Shown here piece by piece: positions 1 to 6,810 of a stretch of 10,707 nucleotides of DNA. Source of the stretch: Baffinella frigidus (Eukaryota; Cryptophyceae; Cryptomonadales; Baffinellaceae); the NCBI GenBank assembly GCA_026770585.1, contig MU646311.1:1084218-1094924 (forward strand), in the 5' to 3' direction. Below the pieces are notes generated by a model. That model was not told where the DNA came from and ran no database searches. It saw only the letters and a program-made list of their open reading frames with translations. Every line of letters begins with the position of its first letter. The stretch's first letter is position 1. The translations under genes and the position numbers were made by a program.

Positions 1-46
1 TCTCTCTCCTGCACGCTGGGCCTGAGTGAATACCCCCCCCCGACAG

Positions 47-195
47 GTGGAGGCGCTGATGGTGACGCTGGATGCTCTGTCGGTGGTGGGGCTGGCGGCA
101 GAGGCAAAGAAGAGGGCGGAGGGGGATGGGGGGGGGCAGCTGCTTGACATGGCGGATGACGAGAGGACACTGCGCATCTCCGCGATGAAGAACAG
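47..195 (+). CDS. Internal exon of a RelA/SpoT-like (GYRD motif) protein, 5' part off window
   Basis: The exon reads VEALMVTLDALSVVG at its start and ADDERTLRISAMKNR at its end, 49 codons plus two bases. It is preceded by a pyrimidine/C-rich run ending in GACAG (acceptor at 45-46) and followed by AG|GTTCAT (donor at 196-197). The phase-2 end joins exactly to the exon at 742, making MKNR-FDERYDD, which continues into GGYRDL. This order (Arg/Val-rich strand, KNRF, then GYRD) resembles the SYNTH nucleotidyltransferase fold of RelA/SpoT-like proteins, where a Lys/Arg-rich strand precedes the NGYRSLH-type motif. The catalytic upstream part would lie left of the window. Read without splicing, the frame stops at 236-238 with a tail unlike the family. 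The splice join is inferred; the family link is by motif only, and the substrate is unknown. Confidence 0.55.
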
Positions 196-741
196 GTTCA
201 TTTGTACCACCACCAGCCGTGGGAGGTTGCTCAAATAGTGGGCTGGAACATTTTCGATTTACCTTGACAGACCCCCCAGATCGGGGGGGCTGGCAAAAGT
301 TGACCCAGCGCCTCAGTGCAAAATCAACGTTTGGGATTTTTGACCCAAAGCACAATTTGAGCCACCTCCCAGGGCTATAGTGGTAGGAGTCGCCCGAAAC
401 CGGACCCCTCACGCTACAGATCCGCAAGAACAAATAGCCGCTTAGAAGTTGGGTTCAGGGTTCTCCCTCTCGCCTCGAACTTGAGCTGTCTCGACCATCC
501 TGCATTTCTTCTGCAGAGAAAGAGTTCTTTGTTTACGACCAATTTGTCCGGATCCACCTCATCATGGCTCAGATAATTTTGGTGGTCCGGCCTCGCGTCA
601 CGGGAGTCTGAATTCCCTTTTCCAGGTTGCCTGATATCTACCTTCCTAATTTCTTCTGCACTGAACATCAGCTCTCTCCCTGCATTGAACCTGTACATTC
701 TACGCTCGTTGTGTGTGATCAATGAACGGTGCTTTTCGCAG
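196..741 (+). other. Predicted intron holding a decayed foldback relic
   Basis: This 546-bp stretch separates two exons that join in frame. It begins GTTCAT, a weak donor, and ends in a pyrimidine-rich tract with TTTTCGCAG. Around 255-290 it carries a CGATTTACCTTG stretch and a C6/AGAT/G-run hairpin that resemble the centre of the foldback element at 5871-6049, so part of the intron looks like an old repeat insertion. I see no convincing coding sequence on either strand. Confidence 0.45.
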
Positions 742-805
742 ATTCGATGAGCGCTACGACGACAACAAGAACGGAGGGTACCGCGACTTGTCTCTAAATG
801 TCGAG
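742..805 (+). CDS. Exon with NRF-GGYRDL-LNVE motif, RelA/SpoT-like fold
   Basis: After the acceptor TTTTCGCAG (740-741) the frame gives FDERYDDNKNGGYRDL, then SLNVE, ending at a possible donor GAG|GTGCGC (806-807). Together with the last codons of the exon at 47-195 this recreates KNRFD...GGYRDLSLNVEV. That is the counterpart of the NGYRSLH strand-loop of RelA/SpoT synthetase domains and is widespread in protist proteins with this fold. If the donor is not used, the frame runs 11 more codons through a C-run to TGA at 839-841, giving an ending that does not look like the family. The motif is strong for so short a piece. Whether the gene is functional cannot be told, since the downstream part is doubtful. 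Confidence 0.6.
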
Positions 806-1056
806 GTGCGCGCCGGAAGCGCCCCCCCCCATCGATTTTGAAGACACAATGAGCATCCAACACCGTGAACGCCCATCCTGTGAGACCCCGCTTGGGTCGA
901 GAGGCGTCTCGAAAGGCTAGAGGCAACACACGCTGAGACCAAACCTGAGTTCATTGTCCCTTCACATCAGTCAACTAGAGGCTCAAGACCTGGCCCATGG
1001 CCGAGGCTCGCTACCTGTCCGACCGAGGCTCACATCCTGGCTTCGTGGGGAAAGAG

Positions 1057-1140
1057 AAGTTCGATGTAGAGGTCTTGCTCCGTGCTCTGGCATTCTTTGT
1101 CATTGTGAAGCACCCTGAGTGCTGCCACGCTTTTATCCGG
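1057..1140 (+). pseudogene. Possible third exon, cut off by a foldback element
   Basis: The frame reads KFDVEVLLRALAFF and then VIVKHPECCHAFIRE. In the RelA/SpoT-like family the GYRD strand is followed by a strand of the type EVQLHL with nearby His and aromatic residues, and this stretch has a similar order (VEVLLRAL, then HPECCHAF). The acceptor would be AAAGAG|AAG at 1055-1056, in the phase needed by the previous exon, but its upstream tract is not pyrimidine-rich. The same frame is open from an ATG at 997. Similarity ends exactly where the foldback arm begins (1139), and no continuation was found beyond 1263. It may therefore be a broken gene, or the match may be chance. Confidence 0.3.
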
Positions 1141-1263
1141 GAATCCTATTTTTCTTTCATTTCCTGGCAACAAAAATTACTACACAAGTCGTTCTTATTA
1201 GCACTATTAAAGCATTGGTGTAGTAATTTTCGTTGCCAGGAAATGCAAGAAAATTAGGGTTCC
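1139..1263. mobile_element. Foldback element, ACTACAC-core family, copy a
   Basis: Two arms of about 49 bp (1139-1187 and 1215-1263) are near-perfect inverted repeats around a 27-bp loop. The inner part is the family core, CAACRAAAATTACTACAC facing GTGTAGTAATTTTCGTTG. The outer part (CATTTCCTGG side) is particular to this copy yet still palindromic. The loop tail TATTAAAGCATTGGTGTAG matches copies d and f. There is no transposase, so it is non-autonomous if mobile. Confidence 0.75.
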
Positions 1264-1554
1264 TCCGATAAGCTTGCCTTAAAGGACCCTCCCCAAGCGA
1301 TGCGAGGCTAAGTTTCTAGCGGGGGGGTAGGTTGGATGTTCCAGAACCCTAACCCCTACGCCCTAAATTCTGCTGTGATCCTTCTGCACCGGGGGGCCTG
1401 ATGTGATCCGAAAGGAAGTATGGCCTTTCTGCAGGATACGTTCCGGTGTCCGCCTACGGTGGGAGTTACAAGAACCTGAAGGACCTAACGCAAATCCCGA
1501 ACCCTAACCCAGGTGGGATGGACCATGGAGAAAGGATTGTTCGCCTTTCAGAAA
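1264..1554. other. Non-coding stretch with telomere-like strings
   Basis: No gene is seen. The stretch contains AACCCTAACCCCTACGCCC (from about 1347) and AACCCTAACCC (about 1498-1509), which look like degenerate interstitial telomere-type strings, a G7 run at 1321-1327, and the first copy of a dispersed repeat at 1371-1491. The GGATGGACCATGGAG segment at 1516-1530 recurs at 1786-1800, flanking the tandem pair between them. Confidence 0.4.
1371..1491 (+). repeat. Dispersed ~120-bp repeat, copy 1
   Basis: It shares a continuous pattern with 3121-3242. The landmarks, in order, are TGCTGTGATCC, GCACCGGGGGG, TGATGTGATCC, ATGGCCTTTCTGCAG, CCGGTGTCCGCCTACGGT, GGAGTTA and AAGGACCTAA. The orientation is the same as in the second copy and the copies are clearly diverged. 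Its nature (fragment of a larger element or a complete short element) cannot be decided here. Confidence 0.7.
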
Positions 1555-1555
1555 G

Positions 1556-1666
1556 TGCTCCCGCCCCGGGTAGTGTTTCGGATCCGGGTAGTGTGTAGGG
1601 CGCTACGGTGGGGCAGTACCGTAGGGTGCTACTGAGTACCCGTACCCGCCTTCGTTCCCGGGAGCA
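1556..1666. mobile_element. 111-bp foldback element, tandem copy 1
   Basis: It begins TGCTCCCG and ends CGGGAGCA, a terminal inverted repeat. The interior forms the hairpin CTACGGT...ACCGTAG. The neighbouring unit at 1670-1780 is the same length and differs at only about five bases, with a 3-bp spacer (ACG). No protein is encoded. Confidence 0.7.
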
Positions 1667-1669
1667 ACG

Positions 1670-1780
1670 TGCTCCCGCCCCGAGTAGTGTTTCGGATCCG
1701 GGTAGTGTGTAGGGCGGTACGGTAGGGCAGTACCGTAGGGTGCTACTGAGTACCCGCACCCGCCTTCGTTCCCGGGAGCA
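1670..1780. mobile_element. 111-bp foldback element, tandem copy 2
   Basis: It has the same TGCTCCCG/CGGGAGCA ends and the same order of internal motifs as 1556-1666. The internal hairpin here is TACGGTA...TACCGTA. Beyond the pair, the segment GGATGGACAATGGAG through GAAAGTGC (about 1786-1828) repeats the sequence before copy 1 (1516-1557), so the duplication or insertion involved a larger unit. Confidence 0.7.
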
Positions 1781-1782
1781 GG

Positions 1783-2390
1783 TTGGATGGACAATGGAGG
1801 AGGGGCTGGTCACTTTCAAGAAAGTGCGGGACTGGGGGCGTCTGGAGTGCCAGCGGCACATCTGCGAAATCCAGGGTACGCTTTGCTTCTCTCTCTCTCT
1901 CTCTCTCGCTCTCGCTCTCGCTCTCTCTCTCTCCCTCTCCCTCCCTCCCTCCCTCCCTCTCTCTCTCGCTCGCTGCCCAACCCGAGCCCCGCCGAAGCCG
2001 CAGGCTGCACGGACACAGGCAGGGTTGCATGCTTGCTGGTGTCGGGAGCAGGTGTGTCGTGGATCTCATGTGACTCTTGGCAGTGCGCTTGCGGAGCCAG
2101 CATCATCAGATCGTCAGCAAGGGACTGCACACAAGGTATCGCCTGCCCTCTTCATCACCGACAGCTTGGAGTGTGATACCTACGTGAGCAGCAGCTTCGA
2201 CCACAGCTTGCTTCGTCCTGTAATGCTTTGGTGCTTTTATTTACACTCACATCGAAGGCCACAGCCCACCTCACTCTTGAGGAGTTGGGAGTAACCTACG
2301 GATGAGCTCCCCGGAACGACCCACAGGCGTCCAACCGAGTCCCTTTTTTTCGCACCACACCATCCTGCAGAACCACTTCGTCGGTGCTGG
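1783..2390. other. Non-coding stretch around a TC microsatellite
   Basis: No supported gene. Open frames across 1888-1968 on both strands are products of the simple repeat (Ser/Leu/Pro or Glu/Arg runs). Downstream of 2000 the sequence is of mixed composition; I see no conserved motif, RNA gene or strong hairpin there. Confidence 0.4.
1888..1970 (+). repeat. TC / TCGC / CCCT microsatellite
   Basis: About 80 bp of TCTC runs broken by CTCGCT, then CCCT repeats, then TCTC again. It is a pure pyrimidine tract apart from the scattered Gs. It is a compound simple repeat and a likely length-variable site. Confidence 0.95.
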
Positions 2391-2403
2391 GTAAGTTGAC
2401 AGA

Positions 2404-2451
2404 ACGTCTCAAGTTGACATGCTGCAGTTTGCAGCACGTCTCAAGTTGACA
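2404..2451 (+). repeat. Short direct repeat with hairpin between
   Basis: ACGTCTCAAGTTGACA occurs at 2404-2419 and again at 2436-2451. Between them is the hairpin TGCTGCAGTTTGCAGCA. A third partial AAGTTGACA lies at 2393. It is a small local duplication with no function visible. Confidence 0.6.
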
Positions 2452-2691
2452 CGCTGGGCCACGTCTGGGCAGATACGTGGAGCTCCGCAACCAACAGAAT
2501 ACCTAGGCCAATGGCTCCAACGTCAGGCCAACCTGATGTGGTACCTAGGCCACCCTGAGGGTCGCGGGGGGGAGAAGGGTGACTGGTGCTGCAGACACTT
2601 TTCAAAATGCTTAGGGGCCTCTCGAGTATCATCGAGGTCCTTTCTGAGGGTCATAAAAAAGAAAGAGAGGTGCTGCAAACTGTGTGAGCCT

Positions 2692-2763
2692 CGGTCGGAC
2701 AGGTGACGAGCCTCGGTGGTGGACTATCGGTCGCACAGGTGACGAGCCTCGGTGGTTGACTAA
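2692..2763 (+). repeat. 36-bp tandem repeat, two units
   Basis: CGGTCGGACAGGTGACGAG at 2692 recurs as CGGTCGCACAGGTGACGAG at 2728, a period of 36, followed in each unit by CCTCGGTGGT and GACTA. The open frames across it on both strands simply repeat, and show no family features. Confidence 0.75.
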
Positions 2764-2868
2764 TGAAGCTATCTTTGGTTCCGCTTGTGTGTGGGCCTTG
2801 GCCTGCGCGGCCTCTCTCCTCCCAAGTGGGGCCTCATCTGGTAGCGAAGGTTGGTTGCGAGAGAGTTT

Positions 2869-3108
2869 CTCGACCTCCGGAGCCAAACACTCGAATGCGC
2901 CACATATTATTATTCGACTTCGCCACATATTTGTTTTTTTCAGGATGCTTGGAGGGGGTATTCCAACACCAAAGTTGGAGCCATTATACCAAAGTGTCAA
3001 CCAAAAGTTGACAAAAGTTGGGAAAACCTGCTAGAATTGACTTTTGAAATACACCCCCCAACAATCCTGGGTAGATTCCCGACCTCCGGAACCAAACACT
3101 CAAAACCT
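2869..3108. repeat. Repeat-derived stretch with small hairpins
   Basis: CGACCTCCGGARCCAAACACTC is found near 2869 and again near 3079 in direct orientation. Between them lie two neat hairpins, CCAAC/GTTGG at 2963-2978 and GTCAAC/GTTGAC (5-base loop) at 2996-3012. No gene was recognised in any frame. Confidence 0.5.
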
Positions 3109-3120
3109 TGAGCCGGTTTC

Positions 3121-3242
3121 TGCTGCGATCCTGTGCACCGGGGGGGGCTTGATGTGATCCAAAAGGCAGCATGGCCTTTCTGCAGAACCAGTTCCAGTGT
3201 CCACCTATGGTAGGAGTTAACAGAACGTAAAGGACCTAAAGG
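3121..3242 (+). repeat. Dispersed ~120-bp repeat, copy 2
   Basis: This is the second copy of the repeat at 1371-1491, with TGCTGCGATCC, GCACCGGGGGGG, TGATGTGATCC, ATGGCCTTTCTGCAG, CCAGTGTCCACCTATGGT and GGAGTTA in the same order. At its end AAAGGACCTAA is doubled in tandem. Confidence 0.7.
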
Positions 3243-3419
3243 ACCTAAAAGGCGTCCTGCCAAAGCACTCGAGCGAGGGGTTCCGGAGATCCGGAGTTTC
3301 TCGGGACCCACCGAGGCTGTGTTTCCCAATTTTTTGAGGTTGCAGCCTGAGGACCCTAGGATGGGCCCGCCTCGGGGCGAGAGGTCCGAAGTAGAGGAGA
3401 TTTCGCCTGATGTATTACA

Positions 3420-3531
3420 GGGGTACCTCGCTCATAAGAAACTGCCCCCCCCATATGATCACCATAGGGCCCTAGGCATAGGACTACTGTAGGGTTTCAG
3501 GGGGCGGCGGTTTCTTATGAGCGAGGTACCC
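3420..3531. mobile_element. Foldback element with GGGTACCTCGCTCATAAG ends
   Basis: The left arm 3420-3452 (GGGGTACCTCGCTCATAAG, then AAACTG and C8) pairs with the right arm 3500-3531 (G-rich, GGTTTCTTATGAGCGAGG, then TACCC). The centre has the palindromic string AGGGCCCTA. The same end sequence recurs alone at 3776 and, diverged, at 3635 and 3841, so this is a repeat family. In translation the end gives short peptides such as YLAHKK, GTSLIRKR or MSEVPLY, depending on frame. Confidence 0.75.
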
Positions 3532-4013
3532 TTGTACGCGTGGGGAAATACAAGAGCGCTCCCAAGGGCCCTGCGATGGCTTTCCCCGAATACAGTCGAT
3601 CTAACGGCCCGAGGCGGGCTCGTCCTGGACTGCAGAGTTACCTCGATCACAAGGAGGCACAAACCCCCCTGGGACCCGGCAGTAGGCTATCTATGCCCCT
3701 ACGGTGGTTTTGATTTTGTTGAGCCTTTCTACAGTTGGGAGAAAACGCCCTTCTTTATTCTGAGGCGGGCCTACAGGGGTACCTCGCTCATAAGAAAGCG
3801 CCACCCCCCCTAGGACGCCCATGGGCTTCTAACACTTATAGGGGTACCTGGCTCATACGGGGATATCTGGGTTGCAACAACCCAGAACTTAAGAACCTGC
3901 ACCGGATTTGGGGCCTGCGTGTTCTTAATTTAGTACCAGATGGTTGACTCGTTCACACCAAGTCCTTCGCAGAACCCTTGGCGAACAACCACGGCCCTCA
4001 AGTCCCTCCCGAA
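3532..4013. repeat. Partial copies of the GGGTACCTCGCTCATAAG repeat, no gene
   Basis: Single-ended copies in direct orientation lie at about 3635-3669 (diverged, GAGTTACCTCGATCACAAGG), 3776-3811 (exact end plus C7) and 3841-3862 (GGGGTACCTGGCTCATACGG). GAGGCGGGC precedes the first two, suggesting a 151-bp tandem unit. A hairpin CTGGGTTGCAACAACCCAG lies at 3867-3885 and TAAGAAC...GTTCTTA encloses 3889-3928. The latter two lie downstream of the TPR gene, but I have no evidence that they end transcription. Confidence 0.6.
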
Positions 4014-5223
4014 TCACTTGGCCCTAATCGCCTCAGCCCTCTTCTCGAACTCCAGCGCCTCCTCGTGCTTGCCCATCTTCTGGTACACGTAGGCGATGAA
4101 GTCGTACGAGTCTGCCACGTGCGGGTGGTCCAGCCCGTGCGCCTTGATCCTGATGGCGAGGCTCTTCTTGAGAAGATCCAGCGCGCCCGCATACTTGCCC
4201 TGCCTCGCATACACCCCGGCTATGCCATCGTAGGCGGAGGCCCCGAGCGTGTGGTTCGGCTCCTCCTCAAGGTTGAGGAGGAAGATGTCGACGCTCTTCT
4301 GGTAGAGCTGCACCGCCTCCTCGTGCTTGCCCTGTGACGCGTACACGGCGGCCATATCGAAGTACGAGAGGGCCACGCTAACGTTGTCTGGCTCGTCCAC
4401 TTTCAGCTCGAGGTCGAGGGCCTTCTGGTAGACAGCCAGCGCCTTCTCGAACTTCCCCTGCGCGTAGTACGTGTGGGCGATGGGTTCGTACGAGGCGGCT
4501 ACGGACGTGTGGTCCGACCCGTGCACCTTGATCTTGATCGCGACGCTTTTCTTCATCAGCTCGAGCGCCTCATCGTACTGGGAAAGGAAGTAGTACATGT
4601 CGGCCATACCGTCGTACGCGTAGGCCACGTCCGTGTGCTCCGGCCCAAGCGCCTTGATCCTGATGGCGAGGCACATCTTGTACTCTTCCAGCGCCTGCTC
4701 AAACTTTTCCAGCCTAGAACACACGATGGCCACCTCGAAGTGCGAGGCGGCCACGTCCGGGTGGTCCGGCCCATGCACCTTGAGCCTGATGGCGAGGCTT
4801 CTCTTGAGAAGCTCTAGCGCCTCCTCGTTCTTATCCTGCGCCACTTCGGCCATGTAGCCGAAGGCGATGCAGTCGTACGTGTCCGCCGTGGCGCAGCGCC
4901 AGAGCCGTCTGGCAGAGCCATCTGGCAGCGCCATCATCATTTTTGCGCGGCGCAGCGGGAGGAAAAGTTTCGAAGACCCGTCCGGTGCGAGGCGCAGCGG
5001 GCAGGAGCGCGGCGACGTGGTGGAGGAGATGCCCCTGATGTAGCGGGTGAGTGCGGTTAGGGCAAGACAGCAGATGCCCTACACTCGCAGGACCTTGGGG
5101 CGGCCGCGGGGCGTACCCGGGCAAGAGGGAGCGTGCCGCTTGTGGGGAGAACGCGGACGCTGCTGCGATCAGCGTGATTAGAAGGAGCGACTGCGTAAGG
5201 GGCGATGGTCCTGGGGACGGCAT
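4014..5223 (-). CDS. Kinesin-light-chain-type TPR protein with signal/transit leader, two exons
   Basis: Predicted as two exons, 5223-5117 and 5034-4014, giving about 375 residues. The large exon holds seven tandem TPR units of 42 residues (one of 44, the last cut to 35), counted from the ATG at 4940 as residues 20-61, 62-103, 104-145, 146-187, 188-231, 232-273 and 274-308. Each has the kinesin-light-chain pattern: (V)AxSY..A..Y...GK.EEAL.L..KSLAI..K..G.DH. Such repeats form a superhelical protein-binding scaffold; the partner is unknown. The frame is open far upstream of that ATG. Splicing GG|GTACGC to CATCAG|GGG (intron 5116-5035, CTAAC branch-like site at 5060-5056) joins it in frame to MPSPGPSPLTQSLLLITLIA, then AASAFSPQAARS. 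This is a signal peptide with an ASAF cleavage motif, followed by a Ser/Arg-rich stretch. The TPR part is certain; the leader and intron are inference. Confidence 0.85.
5035..5116 (-). other. Predicted 82-bp intron of the TPR gene
   Basis: On the minus strand it starts GTACGC at 5116 and ends CTACATCAG at 5035. CTAAC at 5060-5056 sits about 22 bases before the acceptor, a normal branch-point spacing. It is the donor I found that keeps phase between the signal-peptide frame and the TPR frame at a usual intron size. Other donors in the stretch either break the frame or leave a 34-base intron. Confidence 0.5.
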
Positions 5224-5351
5224 GCTGGAGTTGAGGCCTGAGCTGTCAAGGTAGTCGCTATTTTGACCACTTTGACCTACCTTTGGAGCCATTTTTGAGC
5301 TGAATAACCTAAAGAATCGGAGGGTTTTCCTTTAGAAATCTGCCGCAGAAA
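5224..5351. promoter_or_regulatory. Short divergent intergenic region, candidate shared promoter
   Basis: The 128 bp lie between the minus-strand ATG at 5223 and the plus-strand ATG at 5352. No TATA box was recognised. A loose hairpin GGTAGTC...GACCTACC spans about 5249-5281. If the plus-strand ORF is real, both starts would be served by this stretch. The in-frame ATG at 5292 on the minus strand would shorten it, but would place 23 residues before the hydrophobic segment. Confidence 0.3.
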
Positions 5352-5522
5352 ATGCGGACGAGGAACCTTGTGCTCGTGGCGCTGCTCGTGGCGCTGGCTG
5401 GAGGGGCCGGGGTGGGCGAGCGGGGAAGCAGAGAAGAGGGGGGACTTCATGGGGAGGCTGTGGAGATTGGAGAATGGATGCTGGGCCAGGTGGGAGGATC
5501 GTCTTGCCACGCCCTGTTGTGA
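5352..5522 (+). CDS. Possible small secreted protein or first exon, 56 codons
   Basis: It reads MRTRNLVLVALLVALAGGAG and then a hydrophilic Gly/Glu-rich part ending SSCHALL before TGA. The start is a textbook signal peptide: two Arg, then a 12-residue Leu/Val/Ala core, then small residues suited to cleavage. A possible splice donor CAG|GTGGGA lies inside (around 5488), so this may be only the first exon. Downstream, foldback repeats begin at 5560 and no continuation was found. The function is not recognised. Chance remains possible for so short a frame. Confidence 0.35.
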   Translation: MRTRNLVLVALLVALAGGAGVGERGSREEGGLHGEAVEIGEWMLGQVGGSSCHALL

Positions 5523-5559
5523 AGTACTTTTGATCGTTTCGCAACAGCTGGATTTGTAC

Positions 5560-5592
5560 CAGGGGCGGGGTCGCCGCGCGACCCCACCCCTG
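5560..5592. repeat. GC-rich hairpin
   Basis: Two 14-base arms (5560-5573 and 5579-5592) of the type CAGGGGCGGGGTCG pair with a single mismatch around a 5-base loop. TGTAATAAAT follows. It could end a transcript of the upstream ORF, or be a small foldback repeat; neither is proven. Confidence 0.6.
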
Positions 5593-5634
5593 TAATAAAT
5601 CTTTGCATGGTACACGACCAAATACGTCAGTTCG

Positions 5635-5845
5635 GTCCACCAGTAACCCGTAGCAGCTTATACCGGGTACTCGCAAGGATTCGGGTATTTTATTGAAAAA
5701 ACAATCTTTCCTATGACCCTACAGTAGGAAACCCTAGGGACCTCGAATTGCTGACGGGAGATACCGAAGAGATTTCTTCGGTTTAGCTGAAAATTACTAC
5801 AGTACCCGATCCGGATATAAGCTGCAGCGGGTTGCTGGTGGGTGG
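5635..5845. mobile_element. Foldback element with nested hairpins and a half ACTACA core
   Basis: The left arm from 5635 (CCACCAGTAACCCG, GCAGCTTATA, CGGGTACT) pairs with the right arm ending at 5845 (AGTACCCG, TATAAGCTGCAG, CGGGTTGCTGGTGG), with small gaps. Inside are the hairpins TTTCCTA/TAGGAAA (near 5708-5732) and ACCGAAGA/TCTTCGGT (5763-5782). AAATTACTACAGTA next to the right arm resembles one half of the ACTACAC core seen elsewhere in the window. Confidence 0.65.
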
Positions 5846-5870
5846 AAGGGATCCGGGATTCGGGTTCCCC

Positions 5871-6049
5871 GTCCACTCACCCTCACGGAAAGACCAAATC
5901 GTCGATTTTCAGACCTCGGATTTGCCTTGCGGGTCCCCCAGATCTAGGGGATCTGTTTCGTAAGTTAACACAATCTAGCTTCAAAACCAACTTTTGGGAA
6001 AAAAATCGAAAATCGATCTTTTGGTCCTTCCGTGAGGGCTGGTGGGTCG
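5871..6049. mobile_element. Foldback element, CCACCAACCCTCACGG family, copy B1
   Basis: The left arm (CACCCTCACGGAAAGACC, AAATCG, GATTTTC) pairs with the right arm (GAAAATCGATC, GGTCCTTCCGTGAGGG, CTGGTGGG). Its centre is a hairpin CCCCAGATCTAGGGGATC. The arms match copies B2 and B3, and the centre resembles the relic in the intron near 270. Confidence 0.7.
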
Positions 6050-6102
6050 TCTCTCAGGGGTTTTCTCGCAAGGAAGGGGATGCTGCAAGTTCATAGTTCA
6101 CA

Positions 6103-6278
6103 ACGCCTTCGCGAAGCAATAATGGCTCCAAGCCCTGGTACAAATTTTGTACCAAACATTGGACACGACCCTAAAATACCCTTCATGGACATTTAAACGA
6201 CTTCACGGTCGTGTCCATGGTCTTGTCCCATACAAAATTTGTATGGGGCTTGGAGCCATTATTGCTTCGCGAAGGCGT
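6103..6278. mobile_element. Long foldback with covarying hairpins in its arms
   Basis: The outer 33 bp of the arms (6103-6135 and 6246-6278) are perfect inverted repeats, and pairing resumes at GGACACGACC toward the centre. Each arm holds its own palindrome around TACAAATTTTGTA. It is closed by TGG/CCA on the left (6136-6154) and by CCA/TGG on the right (6228-6246). There is no coding capacity. Confidence 0.85.
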
Positions 6279-6519
6279 CGGAAACTATTAAAGTGCTGCA
6301 TGTTGAATAAAATCTCACCCTCGTCATTCGCAGTTGAAGGCACCGCCCTGCACTAGTCAACCACCAACTGAACCAAATCGCGATACGGAGACCTGTGGGC
6401 AATTTCACCGAGGGATAGACCCCTGAGGGTTTGTCACCCAGGGGAAATCGCATGAGCATAGAGCAGGCGTGTGGTGGCGAGCCGAGGAGTATGGTCCTCT
6501 GAATCCTCTAAGTCCGTAT

Positions 6520-6543
6520 AGTCCTCATAGTCCTATGAGGACT
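6520..6543. repeat. Perfect 11-bp stem hairpin
   Basis: AGTCCTCATAG, a 2-base spacer, then CTATGAGGACT. The unit GTCCTCATAG recurs at 6551-6560. The sequence borders the next foldback element on its left side. Confidence 0.8.
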
Positions 6544-6576
6544 TCTTATGGTCCTCATAGTTTTCCTCTTAATCTA

Positions 6577-6722
6577 ATCGCGGCGAGTATTTATGATAAA
6601 TACGATTTGGCAACAAAATTTACTACACACCTGAAGCTTCCGGTCGCGCCCGTGTAGTAATTCGTTGCAAAACGGATCGGAGATCCCCGAAATCGTATTT
6701 ATGATAAACACTCATCCGGATG
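6577..6722. mobile_element. Foldback element, ACTACAC-core family, copy b
   Basis: The core GGCAACAAAATTTACTACAC faces GTGTAGTAATTCGTTGC. The arms extend outward through ATACGATTT into the palindrome GTATTTATGATAAATAC (6587-6603) and its mate at 6695-6711, then GAGT/ACTC and an ATCSGG string. The right arm carries about 20 extra bases with a small GGATC/GATCC hairpin. The loop is GC-rich and unlike the other copies. Confidence 0.75.
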
Positions 6723-6810
6723 AAATCCTTTTAATAAATTATTTTCTCATGAGAGCTGAGAAAGTACCCACATGAGTTTCATTCCTCACCACCTACCCCA
6801 AGTCGGGGCG

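Noticed and set aside
414-929. 171-residue open frame on the minus strand
   Set aside because: No recognisable domain, mixed basic composition, and it lies across the predicted intron and opposite the exon with the GGYRDL motif. It is best seen as a chance frame.
1347-1509. Possible telomere
   Set aside because: Only a few degenerate CCCTAA-like strings within ordinary sequence, with no array, so at most an interstitial relic.
1743-2294. Open frames of 96-184 residues over the TC microsatellite on both strands
   Set aside because: Their length comes from the simple repeat, which has no stop codons in several frames. The Ser/Leu/Pro and Glu/Arg runs have no other support.
2629-3329. Several 62-123 residue frames on both strands
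   Set aside because: They include the 36-bp tandem repeat and the dispersed repeat and show no motif. They are likely chance frames in repeat DNA.
4473-4817. Open frames on the plus strand and a second minus frame within the TPR gene
   Set aside because: These mirror the TPR repeats in other frames in GC-rich coding DNA. The minus frame with seven regular TPR units is clearly the real one.
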